NCBI RefSeq assembly: GCF_004366035.1
Contig: NZ_SOEE01000004.1
Coordinates: 72,007-136,006 of the forward strand
DNA: 64,000 nucleotides
Origin: Cytobacillus oceanisediminis
GTDB lineage: Bacteria > Bacillota > Bacilli > Bacillales > Cytobacillaceae
Direction of reading: 5' to 3'
Part shown: piece after piece, positions 55,286 to 63,329 of the stretch
How positions within the stretch are numbered: position 1 is the first letter of the stretch
Layout: the number at the start of each line of letters is the position of its first letter
Notes under the pieces: generated by a model
Told to the model about the DNA's origin: nothing
The model's database searches: none
The model's input: only the letters and a program-made list of their open reading frames with translations
Made by a program: the position numbers and the translations under genes

Positions 55286-55314
55286 TTGAGATTGCAGGAT
55301 GAAAAGAGTATAAT
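55286..55314 (+). promoter_or_regulatory. Sigma-A promoter of ctaG
   Basis: TTGAGA (55286-55291) and TATAAT (55309-55314) are exactly 17 bases apart, 81 bases before the ctaG start. Confidence 0.7.
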
Positions 55315-55395
55315 GATACTTGTCAATATGGAAAGCAGAATATTCATGGCAGGATGCGTTTATGGCAGTTGAGCAATATTGAATGAGGTGAAAGC

Positions 55396-56298
55396 ATGTC
55401 TTTAGAAATATTCGGTTTTCGTGCACTTTGGAGTCCGTATTTCTTTTTATTTGTACTATTGATTCTTGCAGGCTACTATATGATTACAATAAAGTACCGC
55501 GGAAAGTTCAAAAATAGCGAGCCTTTAACTAGAAGGCAGGGTGTATATTTTACTGTCGCGATGATCGTGTTATATGTAATTAAGGGCTCCCCTGTGGATT
55601 TGATGGGCCATTTAATGTTCTATGCCCATATGATTCAGATGGCTATCCTGTATTTAGTTGTTCCTCCTCTTGTAGTCATGGGGGTCCCTCAATGGTTATG
55701 GAGAGCAGTGATTAATCACAAAACTGTTAAACCGGTATTCCGTCTTTTTACAAAGCCATTAATAGCAATAATCCTGTTTAATGGAGTATTTTCCATTTAT
55801 CACATTCCGGATGTTTTTGATGTAGTCAAAACGGATATGATGCTCCATACTGTGTATACATCTGCTTTGTTCCTGCTTGCAATCTTTATGTGGTGGCCGA
55901 CGATTAATGAGCTCCCTGAAATGGAGTCACTTGACGGTCTGAAAAAGGTAGGATATGTTTTTGCCAATGGTGTTTTATTGACACCTGCGTGTGCATTGAT
56001 TATATTTGCAGATACTCCAATGTACAACACATATTCTGATCCGAATGCCTGGGCGCAGGCCCTTCAGTTATGTGTCCCTTCTTCAACACTGGCAAGCCTG
56101 AACCTCAGCGGACCCGAAATGTTTAATTCAATGTCACTTATACACGACCAGCAGCTTGGCGGGGTAATTATGAAGATTATCCAGGAAATTGTCTATGGCA
56201 TCATCCTCGCGCAAATTTTCTATGCATGGTACAAAAAAGAACAGGAAATTACGCCTTCAGAGGAAGAAACAATGCTAAATCCGCATTTAGTAAAATAA
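55396..56298 (+). CDS. ctaG: Cytochrome c oxidase assembly protein CtaG (caa3 type)
   Basis: A 300-residue membrane protein with seven helices. MGHLMFYAHMIQMAILYLVVPPL, the NGVFSIYHIPDV loop and SLIHDQQLGGVIMKI are family strings; the histidines could bind copper. In B. subtilis CtaG is needed for active caa3 oxidase. The ATG follows GAGGTGAAAGC. It has its own promoter after the ctaF terminator. Confidence 0.92.
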   Translation: MSLEIFGFRALWSPYFFLFVLLILAGYYMITIKYRGKFKNSEPLTRRQGVYFTVAMIVLYVIKGSPVDLMGHLMFYAHMIQMAILYLVVPPLVVMGVPQWLWRAVINHKTVKPVFRLFTKPLIAIILFNGVFSIYHIPDVFDVVKTDMMLHTVYTSALFLLAIFMWWPTINELPEMESLDGLKKVGYVFANGVLLTPACALIIFADTPMYNTYSDPNAWAQALQLCVPSSTLASLNLSGPEMFNSMSLIHDQQLGGVIMKIIQEIVYGIILAQIFYAWYKKEQEITPSEEETMLNPHLVK

Positions 56299-56302
56299 AA
56301 GG

Positions 56303-56333
56303 AAACTCCAGTCAGCGGCTGGAGTTTTTTTAA
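56303..56333 (+). terminator. Terminator of ctaG
   Basis: AAACTCCAG pairs with CTGGAGTTT (56303-56311 with 56319-56327), followed by a T-run. Confidence 0.85.
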
Positions 56334-56529
56334 AACTAATTTTGCCTTTTTCTCAACTTAGCAATGAAATCTATCACTTTCTAATTGCTAAATATTGAAC
56401 ATTTAAGGAACTTTTATTAAAAGCCCTTACAGTTTGTTGAAAAAAACAGTGCACTCTACTAAAATTAACTTTGTAATAAAAATAACATACTGCTGAATTT
56501 CAAACCGATATTGGAGAGAGGAAGAATTT

Positions 56530-56997
56530 ATGGAATACTCATTACCTATACTGCCTACCATCAGCACTACCTTTATTGTACTCAGTGCATTAACGGTTGC
56601 GATTGGGTGGGTCCAAATTAGCCAAAAGAAGCTTGAAGCTCATAAAAAAACAATGACCTTGGCTGCTGTGTTTGCTGTTATTTTCTTTATCATATATGCC
56701 AGCAGAACAGTATTTATAGGAAATACTGCTTTTGGGGGACCTGATGATATAAAAATTTATTATACAATTTTCTTAATTTTCCATATTACGCTTGCAACTG
56801 TAGGAGCAGTATTAGGAATTATCTCATTATATACAGGCTATAAAAATAAATTAGCATCACATAGAAAATTAGGCCCGGTTACTAGTGTGGTCTGGTTCTT
56901 TACTGGCATAACAGGTGTTGCAGTCTATTTGCTGCTGTATGTTTTCTATCACGGCGGAGAAACAACCTCTGTCATTAAGGCGATTTTGGGTACGTAA
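56530..56997 (+). CDS. ctaM: DUF420 oxidase assembly protein (CtaM/YozB-like)
   Basis: A 155-residue protein with four helices (about 10-28, 41-60, 77-100 and 116-140). HKKTMTLAAVFAVIFFIIYASR, the IFHITLATVGAVLG segment and the end VFYHGGETT are typical of DUF420. Homologues CtaM (S. aureus) and YozB (B. subtilis) are needed for aa3-type oxidase activity, probably in heme or copper insertion. Its place next to ctaG supports the same job. The ATG follows GGAGAGAGG. Confidence 0.83.
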   Translation: MEYSLPILPTISTTFIVLSALTVAIGWVQISQKKLEAHKKTMTLAAVFAVIFFIIYASRTVFIGNTAFGGPDDIKIYYTIFLIFHITLATVGAVLGIISLYTGYKNKLASHRKLGPVTSVVWFFTGITGVAVYLLLYVFYHGGETTSVIKAILGT

Positions 56998-57003
56998 CAG
57001 GTT

Positions 57004-57040
57004 AAAAATGCCGCTATCTTTTTTAGCGGTATTTTTTTTA
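57004..57040 (+). terminator. Terminator of the DUF420 gene
   Basis: AATGCCGCTA pairs with TAGCGGTATT (one G-T pair), followed by a T-run. Confidence 0.8.
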
Positions 57041-57130
57041 TGCTTAAAATTATATCCACTTCCTGTTTTAAAAGGACTTAATAAGTTTATGGCGAATATT
57101 TATAAGGATATTTAATTGGGAGTGAATTTT

Positions 57131-58303
57131 GTGTCTGTAAGGAAATTATCAGAGAATGAATATATAGAGGCCATGAAGCTTTCCATGTATGCTTTTCAGT
57201 ACAATGTGCCTGAAGCTGACATTCCAGCCAGGAAGGACCGATTAAAAAAACATTCCATTTTTGGTATCTGGGAAGAGGAAAGCCTGGCTGCGAAGCTCCA
57301 CATCATCCCCCTTAAAGTTCATATTAATGGACTTGAATGGAACATGGGAGGTGTTGCAGGTGTGGCAACATATCCTGAATTCAGGAGAAAAGGGTATGTA
57401 AGCAGCCTGATAAAGCACGCTTTAACCGAGATGGACAAAAAGGATCAGCTATTTTCATTTTTGCATCCTTTTAATATTTCTTTCTATCGGAAATACGGAT
57501 GGGAAATATTCACCGAATATAAGAAAACACTTATTAACAAAATAGATTTACAAATGGCCGGAAAATCTTCAGGGACTATTAAACGATATACTAAGAATCA
57601 GCACACAAAAACCATAGAAAAGATTTATAAAAAATATATGCTGAGGTATTCAGGCGGGCTTGTCAGAGACGCATATTGGTGGGAGAACTTTGTTTATTCT
57701 GACAGCCAGATTGCGGTGTACTTTGACGAAGCAGGTGAAGGACAGGGCTATATTTTATTCAAAGTAAAAGACAATAAAATGGATATCGAAGAATTTGCGG
57801 CTTTAAATCAGGAAGCCAGAGTGAATTTATGGAATTTTATCTGTCAGCATGATTCGATGGTTGAGGAAGTAAAGATCATTACTTCAGTACACGATCCATT
57901 TCCTTATTACCTGAATCAGCCAAATTTAAAAATGGAGGTTTTCCCTTACTTTATGGGGAGAATCGTCAATGCTGATAAGTGTCTCAGCCAATATTCATTC
58001 AATGAAAATAGTGAAAATGTCTTTTTGCATATTGAGGATCACCATGCACCATGGAATAATGGAAGCTACTTGATTAAAGACGATGGTGTCAGGGTGTTTA
58101 AAGAGAAAGAAGGAAGCCAATGCATAAACCCTCCAGCACGAGGATTGCATATGTCTATCAATGCCCTTTCAGCGATTATAATTGGCTATAAGAGGCCAAT
58201 GGAGCTATATGAATTAGGCGAAATTAAAGGACCAAGGAATGATGCTGAGATACTAGAAAGAAAAATTCCTGTTCAACAATCCTTTTTCTATGATTTTTTT
58301 TAA
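57131..58303 (+). CDS. Eis-type GNAT N-acetyltransferase
   Basis: A 390-residue protein of the Eis family: an N-terminal GNAT domain with the acetyl-CoA loop FRRKGYVSSLIKHAL, a second GNAT-like domain, and a C-terminal sterol-carrier-like domain. The chain ends in an aromatic FFYDFF, where the terminal carboxylate is used as a catalytic base in characterised members. Such enzymes acetylate aminoglycosides or polyamines; the natural substrate here is unknown. The start is taken as GTG at 57131 behind GGGAGTGA. Two bacterial insertions lie just downstream. Confidence 0.85.
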   Translation: MSVRKLSENEYIEAMKLSMYAFQYNVPEADIPARKDRLKKHSIFGIWEEESLAAKLHIIPLKVHINGLEWNMGGVAGVATYPEFRRKGYVSSLIKHALTEMDKKDQLFSFLHPFNISFYRKYGWEIFTEYKKTLINKIDLQMAGKSSGTIKRYTKNQHTKTIEKIYKKYMLRYSGGLVRDAYWWENFVYSDSQIAVYFDEAGEGQGYILFKVKDNKMDIEEFAALNQEARVNLWNFICQHDSMVEEVKIITSVHDPFPYYLNQPNLKMEVFPYFMGRIVNADKCLSQYSFNENSENVFLHIEDHHAPWNNGSYLIKDDGVRVFKEKEGSQCINPPARGLHMSINALSAIIIGYKRPMELYELGEIKGPRNDAEILERKIPVQQSFFYDFF

Positions 58304-58336
58304 GAAAACACAGTTGAGATGTATGTAGGAAAGAAG

Positions 58337-58362
58337 AAGCGTCCTGGCGGACGCTTTTTTAC
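58337..58362 (+). terminator. Terminator of the Eis-type gene and probable intron target
   Basis: AAGCGTCC pairs with GGACGCTT (58337-58344 with 58349-58356), followed by TTTT. The intron remnant begins three to four bases behind the T-run. Confidence 0.85.
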
Positions 58363-58364
58363 TT

Positions 58365-59522
58365 GTATGCCAGGCATGGCAACTATCTAGGTGGTGAAAG
58401 TCCACTGTGGGGGTACGCATCAGCCAACCACTAAGGAAGCGCAAGGTACTTATCGTGAGATAAGGGCTGGAGGAAGCGCGGAATGAAACCTTGGCTCGAC
58501 GTACAGAAATCTGATACTAAAGCTTTTTAAAGGGATAAGGCTCCAAGACAAGTCAAAGTCCAAAAGATGTGCGTAACTTTATAGAGTAAATCAGGAAAGA
58601 TAGATGTCTTACCCTGGGAGGTCTTCCGGATTTACGCAAGTACAGTCGAAAAAAGTTAGTCGCAAGAAGTCAGCAGATGCCATAGTAGTGAAATTAATTC
58701 ATGGAGGGCTGAACAAATTATAGTGTTTCAACATCACGATATGAAGAGACTCCCGTAGGGACTCCGCAAGGGGGAAACCTCAGTCCACTACTGAGCAATA
58801 TTATGTTGAATGAACTAGATAAGGAACTAGAAAGAAAAGTGCTGCGATTCGTGAGATAAGCTGATGACGGTCTCATCTTTGTGAAGAGCGAGAAAGCAGC
58901 GACAGAGTGATGAAGACAATCGTGAGATTTATAGAAGGAAAATTAGGGTTGGTAATCAATGCAGAAAAGAGTAAAGTCTCTTGTCCAAAAGAGTTAAAAT
59001 TTTTAGGATTTGGATACTACTATGATTTCAAAACTGAGAGATACCAAGTGAAACCTCACAAAAAATCAGTACAGAAATTTCAAAGAAAGCTACGACAACT
59101 TACAAAACGAAATGGAATCGTCTCTTTAGATTTCAGAATTCTTAAGCTTAAAACAAGTCATTTTCGGTTGGGTAAATTCATTTAGAATCGCAAACATGAG
59201 AAAAGTAATGGCCAAGATAGATGGGATGTTGCGTTCAAGAATAAGAGTAATCATCTGGAAGCAATGGAAGGTTCCAAGAAAACAAATCAAATCGTTAATT
59301 CAACTAGGGATATCCGAAGAAGAAGCGAAAGGATTAGCCTTCTGTCGAAAGGGTTGCCGGTACATTGGACTATCGAAAGTTGTCCAAAGAGCCATCTCAA
59401 ACAACAGACTAAAGCAGAGGGTACTCCCCTCTGCTTTAGAACACTATCTAAAAGTACACACACTGTAATGTAAATTGAAGTGCCCTATACCGTGAACCGT
59501 ACGTACGGTGTTGTGAGAGGGG
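58365..59522 (+). mobile_element. Decayed group II intron, IIC-like
   Basis: The 5' part holds GTGGTGAAAGTCCACT and GGGGTACG, then TCGTGAGATAAGGGCTG, domain I features seen in group II introns. A damaged RT/maturase gene follows, and the 3' end has a domain V-like hairpin (ACCGTGAACCGTACGTACGG) close to 59500. The intron starts with GTATGCC right behind a terminator, the target choice of class IIC introns, and its maturase lacks an endonuclease domain, also a IIC trait. Exact ends are estimates. It interrupts no gene. Confidence 0.75.
58716..59468 (+). pseudogene. ltrA: Broken group II intron reverse transcriptase/maturase
   Basis: Only the RT5 region onward remains. EETPVGTPQGGNLSPLLSNI, then RFVR-stop-ADD where the catalytic Y of YADD has become TAA. 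A frameshift follows near 58900 (FVKSEKAATE then stop), the next frame gives KTIVRFIEGKLGLVINAEKSK, and another shift near 59180 leads to the maturase X domain (RIRVIIWKQWK). RT motifs 0-4 are deleted. At least one stop and two frameshifts make this gene dead. Splicing help would have to come from elsewhere. Confidence 0.85.
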
Positions 59523-59595
59523 CAAAAAAAATTTAATTTATTTTTCCTCTACTCGATTGGGTTGTTTTCGCAATTAACATAGTTTATTTTGCTGA

Positions 59596-59680
59596 GTTGA
59601 TTGGAGAGGGAGACCCCGCAGACGAGCCGAGGAGCTCTGTTCCTCCCCGCGGAAAGCAAGTGCCTGCAGCGGAAATCAAC
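59596..59680. repeat. Bacillus-type GC-rich repeat with short inverted ends
   Basis: About 85 bases ending in the inverted pair GTTGATT/AATCAAC. The inside holds GAGACCCCGCAGACGAGCCG and CCCCGCGGAAAGCAAG. Repeats of this kind, carrying GGAAATCAACGG, are scattered between genes in Bacillus genomes in my memory. It lies in the 220-base gap between the intron remnant and the AI-2E permease gene. Confidence 0.55.
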
Positions 59681-59741
59681 GGACTAAATGCATAGCGCAA
59701 ATAACAATCTAAGAGAATAGAGAGCTACTTTTTAACACAGT

Positions 59742-60800
59742 TTATATTTTGAATTTCATCTTAATAAGCCCTGCTTCTTTTGCAGAATTAAAGGCAATGA
59801 CCAGTAATGGACCAATAATGAAGCCCAGTATTCCAATGAGTTTCAGGCCTAGATACATGGCTATTAGCGTAGCAAGCGGGGATAGCCCTATATGGGTGCC
59901 CATTACCTTTGGCTCTACTGTCCTGCGGATAATTAACAGGACGGCTGCAAGAATCGCCAATTGCGTTCCCATAGCTAAATCTCCTGTCAGCAGGTGGAAC
60001 AATGCCCATGGGCCAAGAATGACAATCGAGCCAATAATAGGGATAAAATCAATAATCCAAATGATTATAGACATGATCAATGCCATTTCTGGATTGATGA
60101 ATAATAATCCAATCAGGGAAACGATAAAGATAATTACACTTACAAGGAATTGAGCCTTGAAAAAGCCAAATCCGACATAAGATAGCCGTGAAGTCATAAA
60201 CTTGACTTTATCTGCTGTTTTTTCTGTAAGGTGATTATATAAGCCTTTCCTTAATCGCGGAAGATCTATTAAAAACAAAAATAATGCAATCAAATATACG
60301 ATGAAACTGACAAGATAATTCGGGATGTTTGTCAGAAGTGCTTTTAAGCTATCAATATTTACGTAAGCGACAAGGTCATTCTTCGTTTTATTCAAGAAGG
60401 ATTGAATCTGGTTGCTTATTTCATCAACAAGGTCTCTAGGAAGGTCTTTGGCGGCATTGGAAAAGTCCGCTTCCGCCCTGAGCCATGCTTTTGTGATTTC
60501 ATTAATGTACATAGGAGCATTTTCAACAAGTTTAATGGCTTCAGTTATCACTTTTGTCGTAATAAAATAGCCAGATAAGCCAATGAAGAGGACAAATCCA
60601 AGAAAAGTAATCAGCACAGATACTCTTCGGTTTATTTTAATTTTATTTTGCAGCAGTTTCACAACTGGCTCCAGGATTAATGCTGTAATAAATGCAACAA
60701 TCAGCGGAACAGAAACAGGCAAAATGAAATAAAAAAGGACAGTTATAAGAATTACAGCAATCAATATTAATAAAAAACGTTTTGTAAATATCGCAGACAA
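59742..60800 (-). CDS. AI-2E family permease (YtvI/YueF-like)
   Basis: A 352-residue membrane protein with about eight helices. The middle soluble part (about 70-150) is followed by IIIWIIDFIPIIGSIVILGPWAL and GLSPLATLIAMYLGLKLIGILGFIIGPLL, the glycine/proline-rich core of the family. Members move small molecules or sodium/proton; YtvI-like proteins are sporulation-linked, and the role here is open. The start is TTG (60798-60800) behind AAGGGGAC. Confidence 0.82.
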   Translation of the reverse strand: MSAIFTKRFLLILIAVILITVLFYFILPVSVPLIVAFITALILEPVVKLLQNKIKINRRVSVLITFLGFVLFIGLSGYFITTKVITEAIKLVENAPMYINEITKAWLRAEADFSNAAKDLPRDLVDEISNQIQSFLNKTKNDLVAYVNIDSLKALLTNIPNYLVSFIVYLIALFLFLIDLPRLRKGLYNHLTEKTADKVKFMTSRLSYVGFGFFKAQFLVSVIIFIVSLIGLLFINPEMALIMSIIIWIIDFIPIIGSIVILGPWALFHLLTGDLAMGTQLAILAAVLLIIRRTVEPKVMGTHIGLSPLATLIAMYLGLKLIGILGFIIGPLLVIAFNSAKEAGLIKMKFKI

Positions 60801-60957
60801 AATAAGTCCCCTTCCCCAATTTAGTTAACCATCAAAAGATCGTAACACTTTGATTATAGTATGCATTAAATATTATAAAAACTGAAAATAATTGGTTTAA
60901 AACTGAGAGATTATTGCCCGATTTATAAAAAATCGTACAGAAAGAAGTGAAAGAAAG

Positions 60958-61308
60958 ATGCATAATGATCATCTTGACTTCGAGACGATTCAGGCAGCCA
61001 GCGATATAATCTCCGCCATCGTAGAATCCAGCCTGCAGGAAAGAGAAAGCGTCTTTCCTCTTAATCATGAAAGATTCACATTCTTTAAGAAAATAAAAGA
61101 CCCGATCTCCATCTCTTTTAAAAATACTGAAGTATATTTGAAGATTAAGCTTAACTTTATTAAGGGAAAAAATATTTTGGAGGAAACTCTCCAGATTCAG
61201 AAAGAAATCAAAGATGAAATTGTTCATTTAACCGGACTGGAAGTTAAAAGAGTTGACCTCTCAATTCAAAAAATTATTCCTGCAGGAAACAGTCTCCGGA
61301 ACTTATGA
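60958..61308 (+). CDS. Asp23/Gls24-like small protein
   Basis: A 116-residue soluble protein. From about residue 50, the order ISFKNTEVYLKIKLNFIKG, then ILEETLQIQKEIKDEIVHLTGLEVKRVDLSIQ resembles the C-terminal half of Asp23/Gls24 domains. The N-terminal half is different, so the assignment is tentative. The ATG at 60958 has only a weak GAAAGAAAG site. It may be a lineage gene; a strong terminator follows. Confidence 0.5.
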   Translation: MHNDHLDFETIQAASDIISAIVESSLQERESVFPLNHERFTFFKKIKDPISISFKNTEVYLKIKLNFIKGKNILEETLQIQKEIKDEIVHLTGLEVKRVDLSIQKIIPAGNSLRNL

Positions 61309-61334
61309 TTTTTGAAGGTCATACAGCTAATGTA

Positions 61335-61363
61335 AAAAGACGCATGATGTTCATGCGTCTTTT
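61335..61363. terminator. Bidirectional terminator
   Basis: A 13-bp perfect stem (61335-61347 with 61351-61363) with a TGT loop. Confidence 0.88.
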
Positions 61364-61407
61364 CCATGTAAAAAATACATTCATTAATCATAATGAAAAA
61401 GCAAAAA

Positions 61408-61767
61408 TTACTCAGCGAATTGGTCAATCTCTGCATTGATCTCACTTAGAATTTTTTCGCATTGACTTACTAATGATTTAGGGAAACTTTCTCCTTCACC
61501 GTATTCTACCCCATGCGGATAATAATGTTTGCCAAGCAGGGGAGTCATAAGCTGAATATTTGCTCTATGTGCCCCTACATCTCCTTCAACAGCATATCCA
61601 AACACACGAAGGTAAAATACACCCTCTTTTAATTCGAACTTACGGTCATATGTAACTCTTTCATAATCCCATTGCCCTTCACGGACCAGTCCGTGTGAAA
61701 GCATTACTTCATCTAAGCGGGTTAAGTCTGCTTTTTTATTTTCCAGACCTGTGTTTTCAAATTTCAT
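61408..61767 (-). CDS. ylbA: YlbA (YugN-like) protein
   Basis: A 119-residue soluble protein of the YugN-like family: MKFENTGLENKKADLTRLDE, WDYERVTYDRKFE and HYYPHGVEYGEGESFP. It matches ylbA by sequence type and position before ylbB. The ATG at 61765-61767 follows AGGAGGG; the frame from 61788 has no site. The function is unknown. Confidence 0.75.
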   Translation of the reverse strand: MKFENTGLENKKADLTRLDEVMLSHGLVREGQWDYERVTYDRKFELKEGVFYLRVFGYAVEGDVGAHRANIQLMTPLLGKHYYPHGVEYGEGESFPKSLVSQCEKILSEINAEIDQFAE

Positions 61768-62001
61768 AATTGTCCCTCCTGAAAACAATCCATGGTTCAG
61801 ATGAACGATCCATGCATAATTTTAACAAGTTTATCTCAAATTTAATAATAGTAGAAAAAAGCGTAACTTGCAACGGATTCATGCAAGAAAACATCGACCT
61901 CTGAAAGAACGTTAGTTGAAATGTCATAATTGAAGGACTGGCTGCCTTATCATTAGCAAATAGAAACTGGTGCTGCCAAACTGTGAAAGGGGAAGCGTCA
62001 A

Positions 62002-62643
62002 TTGCAGAAATTCAAAACCATTATTATCTTCTTTTTTCTTATTTTTTTAACAGCAGATCCTGTAGGCGCTGCAACAGATTACAGGGTTGAGCAAAAGGAT
62101 ACACTTTGGGAAATAGCGCTAAGATTCCAGCAGGATTTACAAGAAATTATTAATAGCAACCCCCAGATAGAAAACCCTGATTTAATTTTCCCTGGTGAAA
62201 TTATTACCATTCCTGGTCATGGAAGAGAATTTGCTATTCCCAAAATGGATGTGAATGAAAATGACCTTATGGAGCTTGCTAACCAAAAACGAAAAGAACT
62301 AAAGCTTCAACCATTATCTGTAGATTTGCATCTGAATGGTGCAGCCAAGAAAAAGTCTTTGGACATGATGAAATTAGAATATGTTTCACATAATTCTCCC
62401 ACATATGGAAATCCTATTGAAATGTTAAGGAATCAGCGGATTTCTTTTCTGACCGTAAAGGAGAATATTGGAGCGGGCTATAAAACAGCTGATGAAATGT
62501 TTGCTGCCTGGATGAATTCCTCAGTCCACCGGGATAATATTCTAAACAAAAAGGCAACACATATTGGTGTTGGCTATATTCAAGGAGGCTTGCACGGTCA
62601 CTATTGGACCATATTCATTGTTGAGAAAAATCAAGGAGGATGA
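62002..62643 (+). CDS. LysM-CAP domain secreted protein
   Basis: A 213-residue exported protein: signal peptide about 1-23 (ending VGA-A), one LysM domain (about 27-71, YRVEQKDTLWEIALRF) that binds peptidoglycan, and a CAP/SCP domain (about 87-212) with NQKRKELKLQPLS, the VSHNSPTYG histidine and ENIGAGYKT, SSVHRDNIL. The YkwD-like architecture is common in spore formers and often spore-coat linked. The start is TTG at 62002 behind AAAGGGG. ylbB follows after three bases. Confidence 0.85.
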   Translation: MQKFKTIIIFFFLIFLTADPVGAATDYRVEQKDTLWEIALRFQQDLQEIINSNPQIENPDLIFPGEIITIPGHGREFAIPKMDVNENDLMELANQKRKELKLQPLSVDLHLNGAAKKKSLDMMKLEYVSHNSPTYGNPIEMLRNQRISFLTVKENIGAGYKTADEMFAAWMNSSVHRDNILNKKATHIGVGYIQGGLHGHYWTIFIVEKNQGG

Positions 62644-62646
62644 AAA

Positions 62647-63078
62647 ATGGAAATGATTCGTGATATTATGACCGACCAAGTTGAAAGCTGTTCTCTTCTG
62701 GACAATGTGTATGAAGTGGCAGTTAAGATGAAAGAATTAAACGTAGGGGCTGTCCCGATTGTGGATAGTGAAAAGTTAGTAGGAATGATTACAGACCGGG
62801 ATATCGTTCTTCGCTGTGTGGCAGAAAAACACCCTGCTTCATCCAAAGTAGAAGATATTATGAGCAGCCATTTAGTAACCGTTACCAGGGATACAGAGGC
62901 TCGGGAAGCTGCACGCTTGATGGCTGAACATCAAATTCGCAGGCTTCCTGTTGTGGAAGGTGACAAGCTTGTTGGAATAGTATCTCTCGGGGACTTTGCC
63001 GTCCGTCATTTAACAGATGACCAGGCTGGAGAAGCGCTTACTGATATTTCAAAACACGAAACTGAAGCACAGCATTAA
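62647..63078 (+). CDS. ylbB: CBS-domain protein YlbB
   Basis: A 143-residue protein of two CBS domains (about 7-58 and 70-122). MRDIMTDQVESC-like entry, the VPIVDSEKLVGMITDRDIVLRC strand and the RRLPVVEGDKLVGIVSLGDFA strand are typical of stress-response CBS proteins. It binds adenosine nucleotides in relatives; ligand unknown here. AAGGAGG lies inside the end of the preceding gene, so the two are coupled. Confidence 0.85.
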   Translation: MEMIRDIMTDQVESCSLLDNVYEVAVKMKELNVGAVPIVDSEKLVGMITDRDIVLRCVAEKHPASSKVEDIMSSHLVTVTRDTEAREAARLMAEHQIRRLPVVEGDKLVGIVSLGDFAVRHLTDDQAGEALTDISKHETEAQH

Positions 63079-63079
63079 G

Positions 63080-63110
63080 AGGACACCGTTAGGGTGTTCT
63101 TTTTTATTAT
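63080..63110 (+). terminator. Terminator of ylbB
   Basis: GGACACC pairs with GGGTGTTC around GTTA, with a T-run of six. Confidence 0.75.
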
Positions 63111-63329
63111 CTGAAGTTCACGGACATTATTTCTAGACCAAACCAGCAATTTAAAGGAGACCCGCTATTTGTATATATAGATTATTTATATGGGGAATTC
63201 AGTGAAAAAAATAGATAAACAATACGCCTAATGGTATGATTAATAGTATATATTGCGAGAATTTAGTCCAGATTCCATTATGCAGAACACATTGCATGTT
63301 ATACTTTTTACATACATTAAATACAATGA

